Shown here: in pieces, positions 54,029-62,341 of the stretch
Position numbering within the stretch: the stretch's first letter is position 1
Layout: the number at the start of each line of letters is the position of its first letter
Source: Phyllobacterium pellucidum
GTDB lineage: Bacteria; Pseudomonadota; Alphaproteobacteria; Rhizobiales; Rhizobiaceae
Reading direction: 5' to 3'
Length of the DNA stretch: 64,000 nt
NCBI RefSeq assembly: GCF_013327855.1
Contig: NZ_JABUMX010000005.1
Coordinates: forward strand, 1 to 64,000
Notes under the pieces: model-generated
Told to the model about the DNA's origin: nothing
Database searches by the model: none
What the model saw: only the letters and a program-made list of their open reading frames with translations
Program-made: the position numbers and the translations under genes

Positions 54029-54403
54029 ATGTTCGACCACGTCAAATTCGGCGTCACCGACTATTCGGCAAGCAAAGCGTTCTTCCTAAAGGCGCTCGAA
54101 CCGCTCGGCGTAGCGGTTGTCTCGGAGGGGTCGCCGACATACGGCGTCGAAATGAGCTCAAACGGCAAGGCATCACTTTGCCTGTACCAATCCGATGAGA
54201 AGCCAGCACATCTTCACTTGGCGTTCACGGCCGAGAATCGAAGGCAGGTCGAAGCTTTCTATCGCGCCGCTCTTGAGGCTGGCGGCAAAGACAATGGTGC
54301 GCCCGGTCTGCGCCCGCACTACCATGCGAACTACTATGCAGCTTTTGTCATTGGTCCGGACGGGCACAACATCGAAGCGGTTTGTCACACAGCCGAAGCC
54401 TGA
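54029..54403 (+). CDS. VOC-family (glyoxalase-fold) protein
   Basis: This vicinal-oxygen-chelate protein has 124 residues and starts MFDHVKFGVTDYSASKAFFL, the classic first beta-alpha unit of the fold. The second half has HLHLAFTAENRRQVEAFYRA and FVIGPDGHNIEAVCH, with His and Glu in the metal-ligand positions of the family. GGAG six bases before the ATG at 54029 excludes the longer frame from 53960. Members include glyoxalases, dioxygenases and resistance proteins; the substrate is unknown. Confidence 0.8.
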   Translation: MFDHVKFGVTDYSASKAFFLKALEPLGVAVVSEGSPTYGVEMSSNGKASLCLYQSDEKPAHLHLAFTAENRRQVEAFYRAALEAGGKDNGAPGLRPHYHANYYAAFVIGPDGHNIEAVCHTAEA

Positions 54404-54413
54404 AACACCGCAG

Positions 54414-54644
54414 TCACTTCATGTCGACAGTTTCGCCGGCAGTGTAGAAAACCATTGGAGGGCCGTATTCGTCCCCTTGCTTCACGTCCTGGCTCCAAGC
54501 AATGACGCCTGCATGCTTTGACGCCAAATCATCGGCAGCCGTCTGCGCCTCTTCCTCTCCGTCGAACCGTTGCGGTTCGCCGGATCGAAACAATTCTCCA
54601 GCTTCACCCTGATCATACACCGCTACAAAATAAACCTGTTTCAT
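54414..54644 (-). CDS. small hypothetical protein (76 aa)
   Basis: AGGAGATGGG lies directly before the ATG at 54644, and an exact EcfG promoter lies about 80 bases upstream. The soluble product is acidic and begins MKQVYFVAVYDQGEAGELF, with a probable small alpha/beta fold (DGEEEAQTAADDLASKHAGV). No family is recognised. It converges with the VOC gene, with 10 bases between stops. Stress control is suggested by the promoter. Confidence 0.6.
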   Translation of the reverse strand: MKQVYFVAVYDQGEAGELFRSGEPQRFDGEEEAQTAADDLASKHAGVIAWSQDVKQGDEYGPPMVFYTAGETVDMK

Positions 54645-54723
54645 CCCATCTCCTGAAGGCACTGGACGATTTCGCCGAAATCGATTCCAGTCCATGACAA
54701 TTTCTCGTTGTTTGTCAGACTGA

Positions 54724-54748
54724 AACGCGCAAGCCAAATGTGTGTTCC
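54724..54748 (-). promoter_or_regulatory. EcfG-type promoter upstream of the 76-residue gene
   Basis: On the minus strand GGAAC (54748-54744), 16 bases and CGTT (54727-54724) match the EcfG consensus exactly, about 80 bases upstream of the ATG at 54644. Confidence 0.65.
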
Positions 54749-54823
54749 AAGGAGCGGTCGACCGACTCAGCCAAAAGACGTCGCAATGCCTCGTTCACGA
54801 CAGTTGCACGCGGCAACGGCTTT

Positions 54824-55957
54824 TCAGATCACATCATCCAGGATTTTCGGCGGGATATGGGCTTCGTTCTGGACAGATACCGCTACGATCCCCTCGTCCT
54901 CTGCCATCCACGCGTCCAGGAGGGTGTAGGCAACCGCAAGCAGGGTCGGTCCCACGAATATTCCGAGAATCCCGAATGAGATCAGGCCGCCGATGACGCC
55001 TGCGAAGATCAGCAACAGCGGCAGGTCCGCCCCCTTTCGGATCAAGAACGGCCGCAGGAACCCGTCCATTGTCCCGGCGATGATGGCAAACAGCAAAAGT
55101 ACTGTCGCCCAGAGGGTGTCGCCGCTGTAGTACATCCAGAAAACGGCGGGCGCCAACACCAAGGCAGGGCCGATCTGCATCAGGCAAAGGACAAAGACAA
55201 GGGCCGTCAATACGCCAGCCAATGGTATGCCGACGACGAGAAGCCCGATCGCGCTTACGGCAGTCTGCGCGACAGCTGTGACGACCACGCCGAGAGCAAC
55301 GCCGCGGATGGCCCGGCCAGCGAGACGTACCGCCATTTCACCCCGGTCACCCCCAAGCCGATGCCCGAACCGGACGGCAGTCGCAGCGCCCTGCTCACCT
55401 TTTGCGTACATGATGGCGGCTATCGCGGTCGTTAAAAGAAACTCGAGGACCATGCCGCCAAGACTTCCCGCTGCCGCCGCAAACCAGTGCGCAAAGGAGC
55501 CGGCGTAGGGCTGGAGCCTCGGCCCGAGTTCATTCACGCCAAGGCGCCCAAGCCGTTCCCAGCTGTCATGCAGCCGCTCTCCGACCAGCGGAATTTCATT
55601 AAGCCAGATTGGCGGCTGCGGTAATTTGAGCGCAAGCGCAGTCTGGATGTTGTCCGTGATGCGATCCATGTTGTCCATGATGAGACTGATTGCCAGCAGG
55701 AACGGCACGATAAGGACAAGGAGAAGGACGACGGTCATGACGAACACGGCAACGCCGCGGCGGTTGCCCGTGTGACGCTGCACCCAGATCATCAGCGGCC
55801 ACGTGGCGATGACCAGGGTCAAGGCCCAGATGATTGCCGCAAGAAATGGCAGCATGATCCAGATCGAGCTGACAAGCAGGCCACCAATAAAGAGGACCGC
55901 GAGTGTCACCCGGGTAATATCCTGGTTTCGAACACCGGTCGAAGGAGCAGTTCCCAT
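54824..55957 (-). CDS. AI-2E family transporter (PerM/YdiK type)
   Basis: This is a membrane protein of 377 residues with about eight predicted helices in the AI-2E (TqsA/PerM) arrangement. The first helices include LAVLFIGGLLVSSIWIMLPF. A conserved soluble-like segment with GERLHDSWERLGRLG lies between. The last helices carry GGLISFGILGIFVGPTLLA. Members export signals or move ions or small molecules; which one here is unknown. The start at 55957 overlaps the CYTH stop codon (TGATG), excluding the longer frame from 56059. Confidence 0.85.
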   Translation of the reverse strand: MGTAPSTGVRNQDITRVTLAVLFIGGLLVSSIWIMLPFLAAIIWALTLVIATWPLMIWVQRHTGNRRGVAVFVMTVVLLLVLIVPFLLAISLIMDNMDRITDNIQTALALKLPQPPIWLNEIPLVGERLHDSWERLGRLGVNELGPRLQPYAGSFAHWFAAAAGSLGGMVLEFLLTTAIAAIMYAKGEQGAATAVRFGHRLGGDRGEMAVRLAGRAIRGVALGVVVTAVAQTAVSAIGLLVVGIPLAGVLTALVFVLCLMQIGPALVLAPAVFWMYYSGDTLWATVLLLFAIIAGTMDGFLRPFLIRKGADLPLLLIFAGVIGGLISFGILGIFVGPTLLAVAYTLLDAWMAEDEGIVAVSVQNEAHIPPKILDDVI

Positions 55958-56448
55958 CAGCTGATCGTCTCCCGTCCGCTCTGGCCCGGAGCCAGCCTTG
56001 CCATCGCGAGGACCTGGTTTGAGTACCTGAATTCGCCTGTTATCTCGATGCCCAACCAAACAGGACGCGGAAACAGGTCGCTTTCGCTTTGCAACTCGAT
56101 TTCTGCAACCGTCAGTCCCTGATGAATGCCGTGGTATACATCAATTTCCCAGCGCTGGCCTGCATCGACAACTTCGTGGCGGGTCTTTTCAACAACAACG
56201 CCTACGCAGTGACGAAATATCTGGAGAGCGTCCGCGTAGGGTATTTCATATTGGAATTCTTCGCGTCGAAGTGGGCCGAGACGAACCTTTACCGTGAGTG
56301 TCGCACGTAAGTCATCGATGGTTCGAACCCGCACCGATCGCTGTGCGGCTGCCAGCAGATAGGCTTGGCGCAGAGTTGAACCGTTGGAGGCATATTTCCT
56401 CCAGCGTTTGTCCTTGACGAGGTATTTGCGTTCGATCTCGATAGCCAA
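55957..56448 (-). CDS. CYTH-domain protein (triphosphate tunnel metalloenzyme-like)
   Basis: This 163-residue protein is of the CYTH superfamily, whose members bind or hydrolyse triphosphates in a beta-barrel tunnel. The signature EIERK (ExExK) is at residues 4-8. Further tunnel residues come from LRATLTVKVRLG (Arg/Lys), RREEFQYEIP, EIDVYHG and EIELQSE (Glu pairs). It is coupled to the AI-2E transporter by TGATG. Inorganic triphosphatase or nucleotide cyclase activity is possible; polyphosphate is also handled nearby by polyphosphate kinase 2, but in another transcript. Confidence 0.85.
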   Translation of the reverse strand: MAIEIERKYLVKDKRWRKYASNGSTLRQAYLLAAAQRSVRVRTIDDLRATLTVKVRLGPLRREEFQYEIPYADALQIFRHCVGVVVEKTRHEVVDAGQRWEIDVYHGIHQGLTVAEIELQSESDLFPRPVWLGIEITGEFRYSNQVLAMARLAPGQSGRETIS

Positions 56449-56503
56449 TTTTGCAGTTCCAGTAAGTTGTGGTTCAGTCCGTTAAGTTCGGTCAGGGCCG
56501 GCC

Positions 56504-56779
56504 TTAAGGATAGCCCTTGGACCCGAGCGCTTCAGCGATCTCCCTCGCGAGACTATCGGCCATCTCCGCGAATTCATCGCGCCGTTTCTCACGAATATTA
56601 ACAGGCAGGTGTCGAGCATCTTCAAGCGCGCGTTCGGCTGCCGCGAGGTCGGAGCACAGCTCCTTAAATGCTTCGTTTCCCAGCATGAGTTGTCGAATGC
56701 GAAATGCGGATTCCGGAAATCTGCGAAGAGCCGCAGCCAATCCATCTTCCCGCTCCGTGTCCCAGGATCGCGACGTCAT
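56504..56779 (-). CDS. small helical hypothetical protein (91 aa)
   Basis: GGAGG six bases before the ATG at 56779 supports this start. The product is soluble and helical, with segments LAAALRRFPESAFRIRQLML and SDLAAAERALEDARHLPVNI, followed by KRRDEFAEMADSLAREIAEAL; charged residues suggest a coiled-coil. No known family is recognised. It is divergent from the winged-helix/TPR regulator, which starts 122 bases away. Confidence 0.6.
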   Translation of the reverse strand: MTSRSWDTEREDGLAAALRRFPESAFRIRQLMLGNEAFKELCSDLAAAERALEDARHLPVNIREKRRDEFAEMADSLAREIAEALGSKGYP

Positions 56780-56900
56780 CGGTGCCTCCGCTGACTGCTC
56801 TCGTTTGTCGACGCATAGTATTGGAATAACTTCAGTTAGAGGCGTAAGATACTGTACCATACAGCCGTAAAGGACGGTTGCTTGTTCGGGGAAACAAGGG

Positions 56901-58673
56901 GTGAGCGTTGCCGCTGACGGCGTGCCGGTAGACAAGCAAGCTCTGCCGACGGATGCCGATGTCCTTGCGCAACTTGATCGCATTCGATCGAGTGCCGAAT
57001 TCGATGTGCCTGAGCGCGCGCGCAGATTCCTGACGTATGTTGTTGAAGAGACAATTGCGGGTCGCGGCAACCGGATCAAAGCCTACTCGATCGCCATGGA
57101 AGTCTTTGGGCGCGAGTCATCGTTTGACGCGCAATTGGACCCCGTGGTCCGGATCCAGGCGGGTCTGATCAGGCGCGGCCTCGAACATTACTATCTCGTT
57201 GCCGGCAACGACGATCCAGTCGTTATCACCATGCCCAAGGGCGGCTACATTCCCATCTTCTCGCGCAAGGATCCGGTAACTGCAACCGACAGCTATTTTA
57301 AGCCGATTCATGGAAAAAACCTCGGCCGCCTCTTGGAGCGCGCGTCTCCTGGCAAATGGTCGGTACTGGTCTTGACCGCCATTGTCATTGGCTCAGTCAT
57401 GTTCGCTGGCGGCTATCTGTTTCGCCTGGACCCGCTGGACCTTACGGGCGGAAATAGTATCAGGCAGGCTGGACCCGACATCCCGAAAGTGCTGGTCGAA
57501 CCAATCGAGGACCTTTCGGGAACACAGCGCTCTGCAAATATTGCGCAGGATTTGACTGATGAAGTCATCAGTCAGCTTGCGAAATTCAAGGAAGTCGTCG
57601 TCGTAGCAGGACGCTCATCCGACGCTTCCAGCACGTTGTTTAGGATCAACGACACGCGGCCAAGCTTTGCGTTGCAAGGGCGTGTCCGCATCGACGGGGA
57701 GAAGCTTCGTTTAAGCACCCGGCTCATGAATGGCGCCGACAGCTCCATTGTGTGGACCGGCAACTACGAGAACGACCTAAAAGCCGAGGGGTTGGTCCAA
57801 CTTCAAGGCGACATAGCTCGCTCCGTGGCCACCGCGCTGGCGCAACCTTACGGCATTCTCTTTCAGAAGGATTCGGCTCAGCTCGCACAATCACCGCCAA
57901 ATAATATCGAGGCCTATACCTGCACTTTGGCCTATTATCGCTACCGCGCAAACCTTAATCCGCAAACCCACACTGCGGTCCAGAACTGCTTGAAGCGGGC
58001 CGTCGAGCGCTATCCGGGCTATGCAACTGCCTGGGCACTTCTTTCATTGACCTATCTCGATGAGGTCCGCTTTCGATACCGCCTGGACTCGCTGCCTGCC
58101 CCGTCGCTGGAGCTTGCGGCCTCAGCCGCAAAGCGGGCCACCGAACTCGATCCTCAAAACGTACGCGGTCTGCAGGCGGAGATGCTGACGTACTTCTTCC
58201 GGGGTCAAGTCCAGGAGTCACTGCAGATCGGCGCGCGCGCCTACGCGATCAACCCCAACGACACGGAACTATCCGGCGAGTATGGATTTCGCCTCGCATT
58301 ATCAGGAAAATGGGACGAAGGTTGCAGGCTGATCGCCTCGGCGGTCTCGCGCAATCCGGGACCGTCCGGATATTTCGAAGCAGCGCTTGCCGTCTGCTCA
58401 TACATGGCGGGCGATTATGTTGCGGCCGAACAATGGTCGCAATTGTCGGACCTTGGCCCCAATCCCATCTTTCACATTATACGCATGGCGATCCTCGGAA
58501 AGCTCGGCAAGCGCGAGGAAGCCGACATCGAACGGAAGTGGCTTGAACAAAATGCTCCGGCTTTTCTCCCGGACATCAGGAACGTCGTCGCCACGCGCAT
58601 CCTTCGACCGGAAGACCAGTTGATCTTTATCGATGGGCTAAGAAAAGCGGGCCTTGCGATCCCGGGAAACTAG
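56901..58673 (+). CDS. membrane-anchored winged-helix/TPR protein (adenylate-cyclase-like architecture without cyclase domain)
   Basis: This 590-residue protein has a cytoplasmic N-terminal part (about 20-130) of the type seen in rhizobial proteins annotated as adenylate cyclases, with ERARRFLTYVVEETIAGRGN and a likely nucleic-acid-binding or dimer fold. A single membrane helix follows (about 152-172, SVLVLTAIVIGSVMFAGGYL). A TolB/FlgO-like N-terminal domain comes next (about 195-320, with ANIAQDLTDEVISQLAKF). TPR-type repeats run at about 330-560 (for example ATAWALLSLTYLDEVRF). No cyclase domain is present. Translation opens at GTG 56901 after a purine-rich GGGGAAACAAGG. It may sense the periplasm and act as a regulator in the manner of CadC; this is inferred. 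Confidence 0.7.
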   Translation: MSVAADGVPVDKQALPTDADVLAQLDRIRSSAEFDVPERARRFLTYVVEETIAGRGNRIKAYSIAMEVFGRESSFDAQLDPVVRIQAGLIRRGLEHYYLVAGNDDPVVITMPKGGYIPIFSRKDPVTATDSYFKPIHGKNLGRLLERASPGKWSVLVLTAIVIGSVMFAGGYLFRLDPLDLTGGNSIRQAGPDIPKVLVEPIEDLSGTQRSANIAQDLTDEVISQLAKFKEVVVVAGRSSDASSTLFRINDTRPSFALQGRVRIDGEKLRLSTRLMNGADSSIVWTGNYENDLKAEGLVQLQGDIARSVATALAQPYGILFQKDSAQLAQSPPNNIEAYTCTLAYYRYRANLNPQTHTAVQNCLKRAVERYPGYATAWALLSLTYLDEVRFRYRLDSLPAPSLELAASAAKRATELDPQNVRGLQAEMLTYFFRGQVQESLQIGARAYAINPNDTELSGEYGFRLALSGKWDEGCRLIASAVSRNPGPSGYFEAALAVCSYMAGDYVAAEQWSQLSDLGPNPIFHIIRMAILGKLGKREEADIERKWLEQNAPAFLPDIRNVVATRILRPEDQLIFIDGLRKAGLAIPGN

Positions 58674-58683
58674 CCGCTTTGCT

Positions 58684-58702
58684 GCCCGCTCTGTAAGCGG
58701 GC
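58684..58702 (+). terminator. possible terminator after the TPR regulator gene
   Basis: GCCCGCT (58684-58690) and AGCGGGC (58696-58702) form a seven-base stem with a five-base loop. No T-run follows, so a weak or partial terminator. Confidence 0.4.
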
Positions 58703-58798
58703 GCCGTATATTACACGATGCTACACGTATTGGCGTTCGCATCGGTCTACACTCTAACCACATGAAACGGGCACAGCGCCCGCTCGAGGGAGGTAGCC

Positions 58799-58888
58799 GT
58801 GTTTCTCGATTACTCCGCGTTGGGTGTGCTCTTGTTCGTGGTCTTGACCCCGATTGATGGGATCATCGCCATTCACAATATCGATTAA
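58799..58888 (+). CDS. 29-residue hydrophobic membrane peptide upstream of the SulP gene
   Basis: A strong ribosome binding site (GGGAGG) lies before the GTG at 58799. The frame reads MFLDYSALGVLLFVVLTPID followed by a short tail, a single hydrophobic helix like the KdpF-type accessory peptides of transporters. The stop TAA (58886-58888) ends one base before the ATG of the SulP transporter at 58890. The peptide may be a subunit or only a leader that couples translation. Length is short, so the call is uncertain. Confidence 0.45.
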   Translation: MFLDYSALGVLLFVVLTPIDGIIAIHNID

Positions 58889-58889
58889 G

Positions 58890-60647
58890 ATGGTCGCGGC
58901 AACACATCCCTGGCCCGTTTTTAAGAGCCTGGCGGGCTATCGGGCCAATTGGCTGGGACGCGACATCGGTGCGGGTCTTGCGGTTGCCGCCGTTGGATTG
59001 CCGAGCGCCATCGCTTATCCGGCAATTGTCGGCCTACCCCCGGAAACAGGTATTTACGCCAGTATCGCGGCACCAATCGCCTATGCACTGTTGGGACCGT
59101 CTCAAAGGCTCGTACTCGGACCCGATGCGGCCACGATGACCGTGCTCGGCGCGGCCATCGTGTCAATCATAGCGTCGATGCCGGCGGACACAGCGGTTGA
59201 CCGTGTAACAATAGCTTCGGCGTTGGGGCTCGCGGTCGGGGGAGTATGTCTGGCAGCCCGGCTGTTGCGGCTCGGGATCGTTGCCACGTTTCTGTCCCGC
59301 CCCATTCTGGTCGGCTTTTTCGCCGGTATCGCGATATCCATAGTCGTCGGTCAGATTGGCCGGCTGACGGGAGTGAAAATACAATCCGAAGGGCTTGTCG
59401 CACCCGTGCTCGAACTGATCGGCAAAAGCGCCGAAATCCATTGGCCGTCCCTGCTGCTCGGTGCCAGCATGTTCGTTCTCCTGCAAGCGGCAAACAGATT
59501 ACGGCTCCCCATTCCCGGGCCAGTCCTTGTCGTCGTCCTTGCCATGGTCCTCTCGGCGCTTTTTGGATTTCGCGAAATGGGCGTGAAGGTGGTGGGGGAC
59601 ATTCCCCTCGGACTCCCATCGTTTTCTATTCCCTCGTTTCGTGGGCTGCCATTGGACAAGATGCTGCTCGGTGCTGCCGCGGTTTTTCTTGTGAGCTTTG
59701 GCGCGGGCATTATTACGGCGCGCAGTTTCGCGGCGCGCTCGGGTGAAGCGGTCGACGCCAATGGTGAACTGATTGGGCTCTCGGCCGGCAATATTGCTGC
59801 CGGTCTCTTCGGCGCATTTCCGATCAGCATGTCGGACTCGCGGACGGCGATCGCGTTCGCGGCGGGCGGCAGATCGCAAATTGTCGGGCTCGTCTCGGCA
59901 GCTACCCTGATCGCCACGCTGCTCTTCCTCGGAGAAGCATTGCGGATTTTGCCCCTGCCAGCGCTTGGAGCAATCCTCGTATCAGCGGCCATCGGCTTGA
60001 TCGATATCGGCGAGTTGAAACGCATCTGGCAAATCAGCCGGCCCGAATTCGTGTTCGCCATGATCACCATGTGGGGCGCGATAAGCTTTGGCGTGCTCAA
60101 TGGGGTGGTCATCGCTATCGCCGCGACCCTGGTCTACTTGTTGCGCAAGTCGATGTACCCCCGCGACGCCCAGCTCGGCCGCATTCCTGGCCGCGACGGA
60201 CTCTATAAGCTGCATCGCTCGCCCGAGGCCGCCCCGATACAGGGTCTCGTGCTCTACATGATCCAGGGCAGCCTGCTTTTCGTCAACGCCGATTACGTTG
60301 GGGAGCGCATAAAGACCACGGTCCGCAAATTGGCGCCCGGATGCCGCTGGTTCGTCATAGACGCCAGCGCAATCGTCCAGGTCGACAGTACAGCCGCTGC
60401 AATGCTCGATGAAGTCAGGGAGGAACTTGCTGCCAAAGACATCAGGCTGTGCCTTGCGGAGGTCCACACCGAGGTGAGGGAAATACTTGAACGCAGCGGC
60501 GTGATCGAGCGTATCGGCACGCAATGTGTCTTCGATGATTTGGAAGACGCGGTCGCTGCTTTTCAGACTGAAGCAGAGCAGCCTCGCGCCCAAGAAGGAT
60601 TGTTGTCATCGGCATTGCCGATCCACGTTTCGGAGGTGAAAAGATGA
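58890..60647 (+). CDS. SulP-family anion transporter with STAS domain
   Basis: This inner-membrane transporter of 585 residues belongs to SLC26/SulP, moving sulfate, bicarbonate or other anions. The conserved first part is GLAVAAVGLPSAIAYPAIVG, followed by about 12-14 helices. The C-terminal cytoplasmic STAS domain (about 440-550) has the hallmark LYMIQGSLLFVNADY and VIDASAIVQVDSTAAAML. The start was taken at the ATG 58890, one base after a small membrane peptide frame; an in-frame ATG at 58857 is possible but has no binding site. It overlaps ppk2 by four bases, which links anion transport with polyphosphate. Confidence 0.92.
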   Translation: MVAATHPWPVFKSLAGYRANWLGRDIGAGLAVAAVGLPSAIAYPAIVGLPPETGIYASIAAPIAYALLGPSQRLVLGPDAATMTVLGAAIVSIIASMPADTAVDRVTIASALGLAVGGVCLAARLLRLGIVATFLSRPILVGFFAGIAISIVVGQIGRLTGVKIQSEGLVAPVLELIGKSAEIHWPSLLLGASMFVLLQAANRLRLPIPGPVLVVVLAMVLSALFGFREMGVKVVGDIPLGLPSFSIPSFRGLPLDKMLLGAAAVFLVSFGAGIITARSFAARSGEAVDANGELIGLSAGNIAAGLFGAFPISMSDSRTAIAFAAGGRSQIVGLVSAATLIATLLFLGEALRILPLPALGAILVSAAIGLIDIGELKRIWQISRPEFVFAMITMWGAISFGVLNGVVIAIAATLVYLLRKSMYPRDAQLGRIPGRDGLYKLHRSPEAAPIQGLVLYMIQGSLLFVNADYVGERIKTTVRKLAPGCRWFVIDASAIVQVDSTAAAMLDEVREELAAKDIRLCLAEVHTEVREILERSGVIERIGTQCVFDDLEDAVAAFQTEAEQPRAQEGLLSSALPIHVSEVKR

Positions 60648-61465
60648 GTAAGGACAATCACAAGTCTGCTGCCACGGAAGTTGACGACAAGAAGGGTTTC
60701 AAGGACCGCTACAACAAGGAGATGAGAAAGCTTCAGATCGAGCTTGCGCATCTGCAGGCATGGGTAAAGAAATCAGGGGCCCGTGTCGTCATCCTGTTCG
60801 AGGGGCGCGATGCAGCCGGCAAGGGGGGCATGATCAAACGGATTACCGAGCGTGTGAGCCCGCGGGTTTTTCGTGTAATCGCCCTGCCAGCGCCAAGTGA
60901 TCGGGAAAAATCCCAGATCTTCATGCAGCGCTACATTGGATACCTGCCCGCTGCCGGGGAGATCGTGATCTTTGACCGGAGCTGGTACAACCGGGCAGGC
61001 GTCGATCGCGTGATGGGCTTCTGCAGTGAAAAAAAGGCCCGCCGCTTTCTTGAGCTGGCTCCGCGTTTTGAAGCAGCCATCGTCGAGAGCGGCATCATTC
61101 TGTTGAAGTATTTCCTGACAGTCAGCGAGGAGGAGCAAGACCGCCGCTTCCGTCGTCGCATTGACGATCCGTTGCGGCAATGGAAGCTCAGTCCGATGGA
61201 CATAACATCCTATCAGCGGTGGTGGGATTATACGCGGGCCTATGACGAAATGCTCAAAATGACGGACAGCCAACACGCACCGTGGTGGATCGTGCCATCC
61301 GACGACAAGGAGCGCGCGCGTATAAATTGCATTTCTCACATCCTCAAATCGATCCCTTATGAAAGGGTCAAGTTTGACGAACCCGATCTTGGCAAACGCC
61401 AAAAGCGGCCCGGCGACTACATCGACCCCGAGATGACCCTAAACGTGGTTCCGAGGATTCTCTAA
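60644..61465 (+). CDS. ppk2: polyphosphate kinase 2
   Basis: PPK2 uses polyphosphate to phosphorylate nucleoside diphosphates, or the reverse, in the cytoplasm. The 273-residue protein has Walker A FEGRDAAGKGG (52-62), Walker B-like FDRSWYNRAGVDRVMG (110-125), and the lid region RFRRRIDDPLRQWKLSP, all typical of class I PPK2. Length matches. The start overlaps the SulP stop (ATGA), so both proteins are made from one mRNA. A polyphosphate/anion balance role is inferred from this coupling. Confidence 0.94.
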   Translation: MSKDNHKSAATEVDDKKGFKDRYNKEMRKLQIELAHLQAWVKKSGARVVILFEGRDAAGKGGMIKRITERVSPRVFRVIALPAPSDREKSQIFMQRYIGYLPAAGEIVIFDRSWYNRAGVDRVMGFCSEKKARRFLELAPRFEAAIVESGIILLKYFLTVSEEEQDRRFRRRIDDPLRQWKLSPMDITSYQRWWDYTRAYDEMLKMTDSQHAPWWIVPSDDKERARINCISHILKSIPYERVKFDEPDLGKRQKRPGDYIDPEMTLNVVPRIL

Positions 61466-61511
61466 GCGACGAGGTGCTGGCCTCATATTCTCGACGAAGT
61501 GGAGGAAAGAG

Positions 61512-61985
61512 ATGTCTGACAAAAAAGAACTTGACGTGAACGCGATGCCTCCGAGTGCGACGGAGCTTCGCCAGGAAGTTAAGAAGCGGGAGTCGGAGGA
61601 GACAAAAAAGCAGGCGAAAGCCAAGTCCGTCCAAGAACAGAAGATCGCCGATTTCGCCGAAGACTTTCTCAAGAACCATGTCGGCGAGGCGGACATTCTC
61701 GCTGTACGCCGCGCCGTGGCGGCTGCGGTCGAAAACGGCAAATTCGAAGCCATGGTCTACACCTTCTCCTCAGACCTTTGTTCGGATAGCGGCCGTGCGA
61801 TCAATAGCGGCGACAAGAGCTGGCCTGAGACCCTTCAGGGGAAGGCGAAGGAATTTTACGATCGCTACCAGAAATTCGGTAAGCCGCAAGGCTTCAGGCT
61901 CAAGGCAATGATCATCAGTTTCCCCAATGGAATGCCCGGCGACGTCGGCTTCTTCCTGAATTGGGGTTCCGATCTAGGCAGCTGA
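61512..61985 (+). CDS. hypothetical protein, coiled-coil N-terminus (157 aa)
   Basis: GGAGGAAAGAG precedes the ATG at 61512. The N-terminal 45 residues are highly charged (ELRQEVKKRESEETKKQAKA) and form a likely coiled coil. The C-terminal domain, about residues 50-157, has no signal or membrane segment and includes DFAEDFLKNHVGEADILAVR and AMIISFPNGMPGDVGFFLNW. I do not recognise it. It lies 46 bases after ppk2 and may be cotranscribed. Confidence 0.68.
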   Translation: MSDKKELDVNAMPPSATELRQEVKKRESEETKKQAKAKSVQEQKIADFAEDFLKNHVGEADILAVRRAVAAAVENGKFEAMVYTFSSDLCSDSGRAINSGDKSWPETLQGKAKEFYDRYQKFGKPQGFRLKAMIISFPNGMPGDVGFFLNWGSDLGS

Positions 61986-62015
61986 ACAGCAAGTTACTCA
62001 AAAGGAAGCCGAAAC

Positions 62016-62336
62016 ATGAAGTTAGCGCTTTTGCTGGTCTTGCTTTCAGTGTCGCCGGTCAACGCAATGAGTGCAGCCGAACTCTTGAAAGCCGATAAGG
62101 GATTCGCCTCAGGCTACATTTTCGGTGCAATCGAGTATCAGATTGCCGTCGCATGCGATGACGATGTCTCGGTGCGCCGTCAGGAAATTCGCAAGTGTCT
62201 TGTCGACGGCAAATTCATGTCCCAACAGCTCTATGGGACAGTCATCAGCTTCATCAAAATTCATCCTGAACAAACGAGCGCGGTGGGTGCGATCGTGCAC
62301 GCGGTGGACGAAATTTGCCCCCGCTCCGGGAGATAG
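62016..62336 (+). CDS. periplasmic Rap1a/Tai-like protein
   Basis: This 106-residue protein has a signal peptide (MKLALLLVLLSVSPVNA). The mature part resembles the Rap1a/Tai fold: FASGYIFGAIEYQIAVAC, then VRRQEIRKCLVDGKFMSQQL and VISFIKIHPEQTSAVGAIVH, with spaced cysteines. Rap1a and Tai proteins are immunity proteins against type VI amidase effectors, but no T6SS gene lies nearby, so an immunity job is only one option. AAGGAAG precedes the ATG. A second family member follows five bases later. Confidence 0.7.
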   Translation: MKLALLLVLLSVSPVNAMSAAELLKADKGFASGYIFGAIEYQIAVACDDDVSVRRQEIRKCLVDGKFMSQQLYGTVISFIKIHPEQTSAVGAIVHAVDEICPRSGR

Positions 62337-62341
62337 CAACA

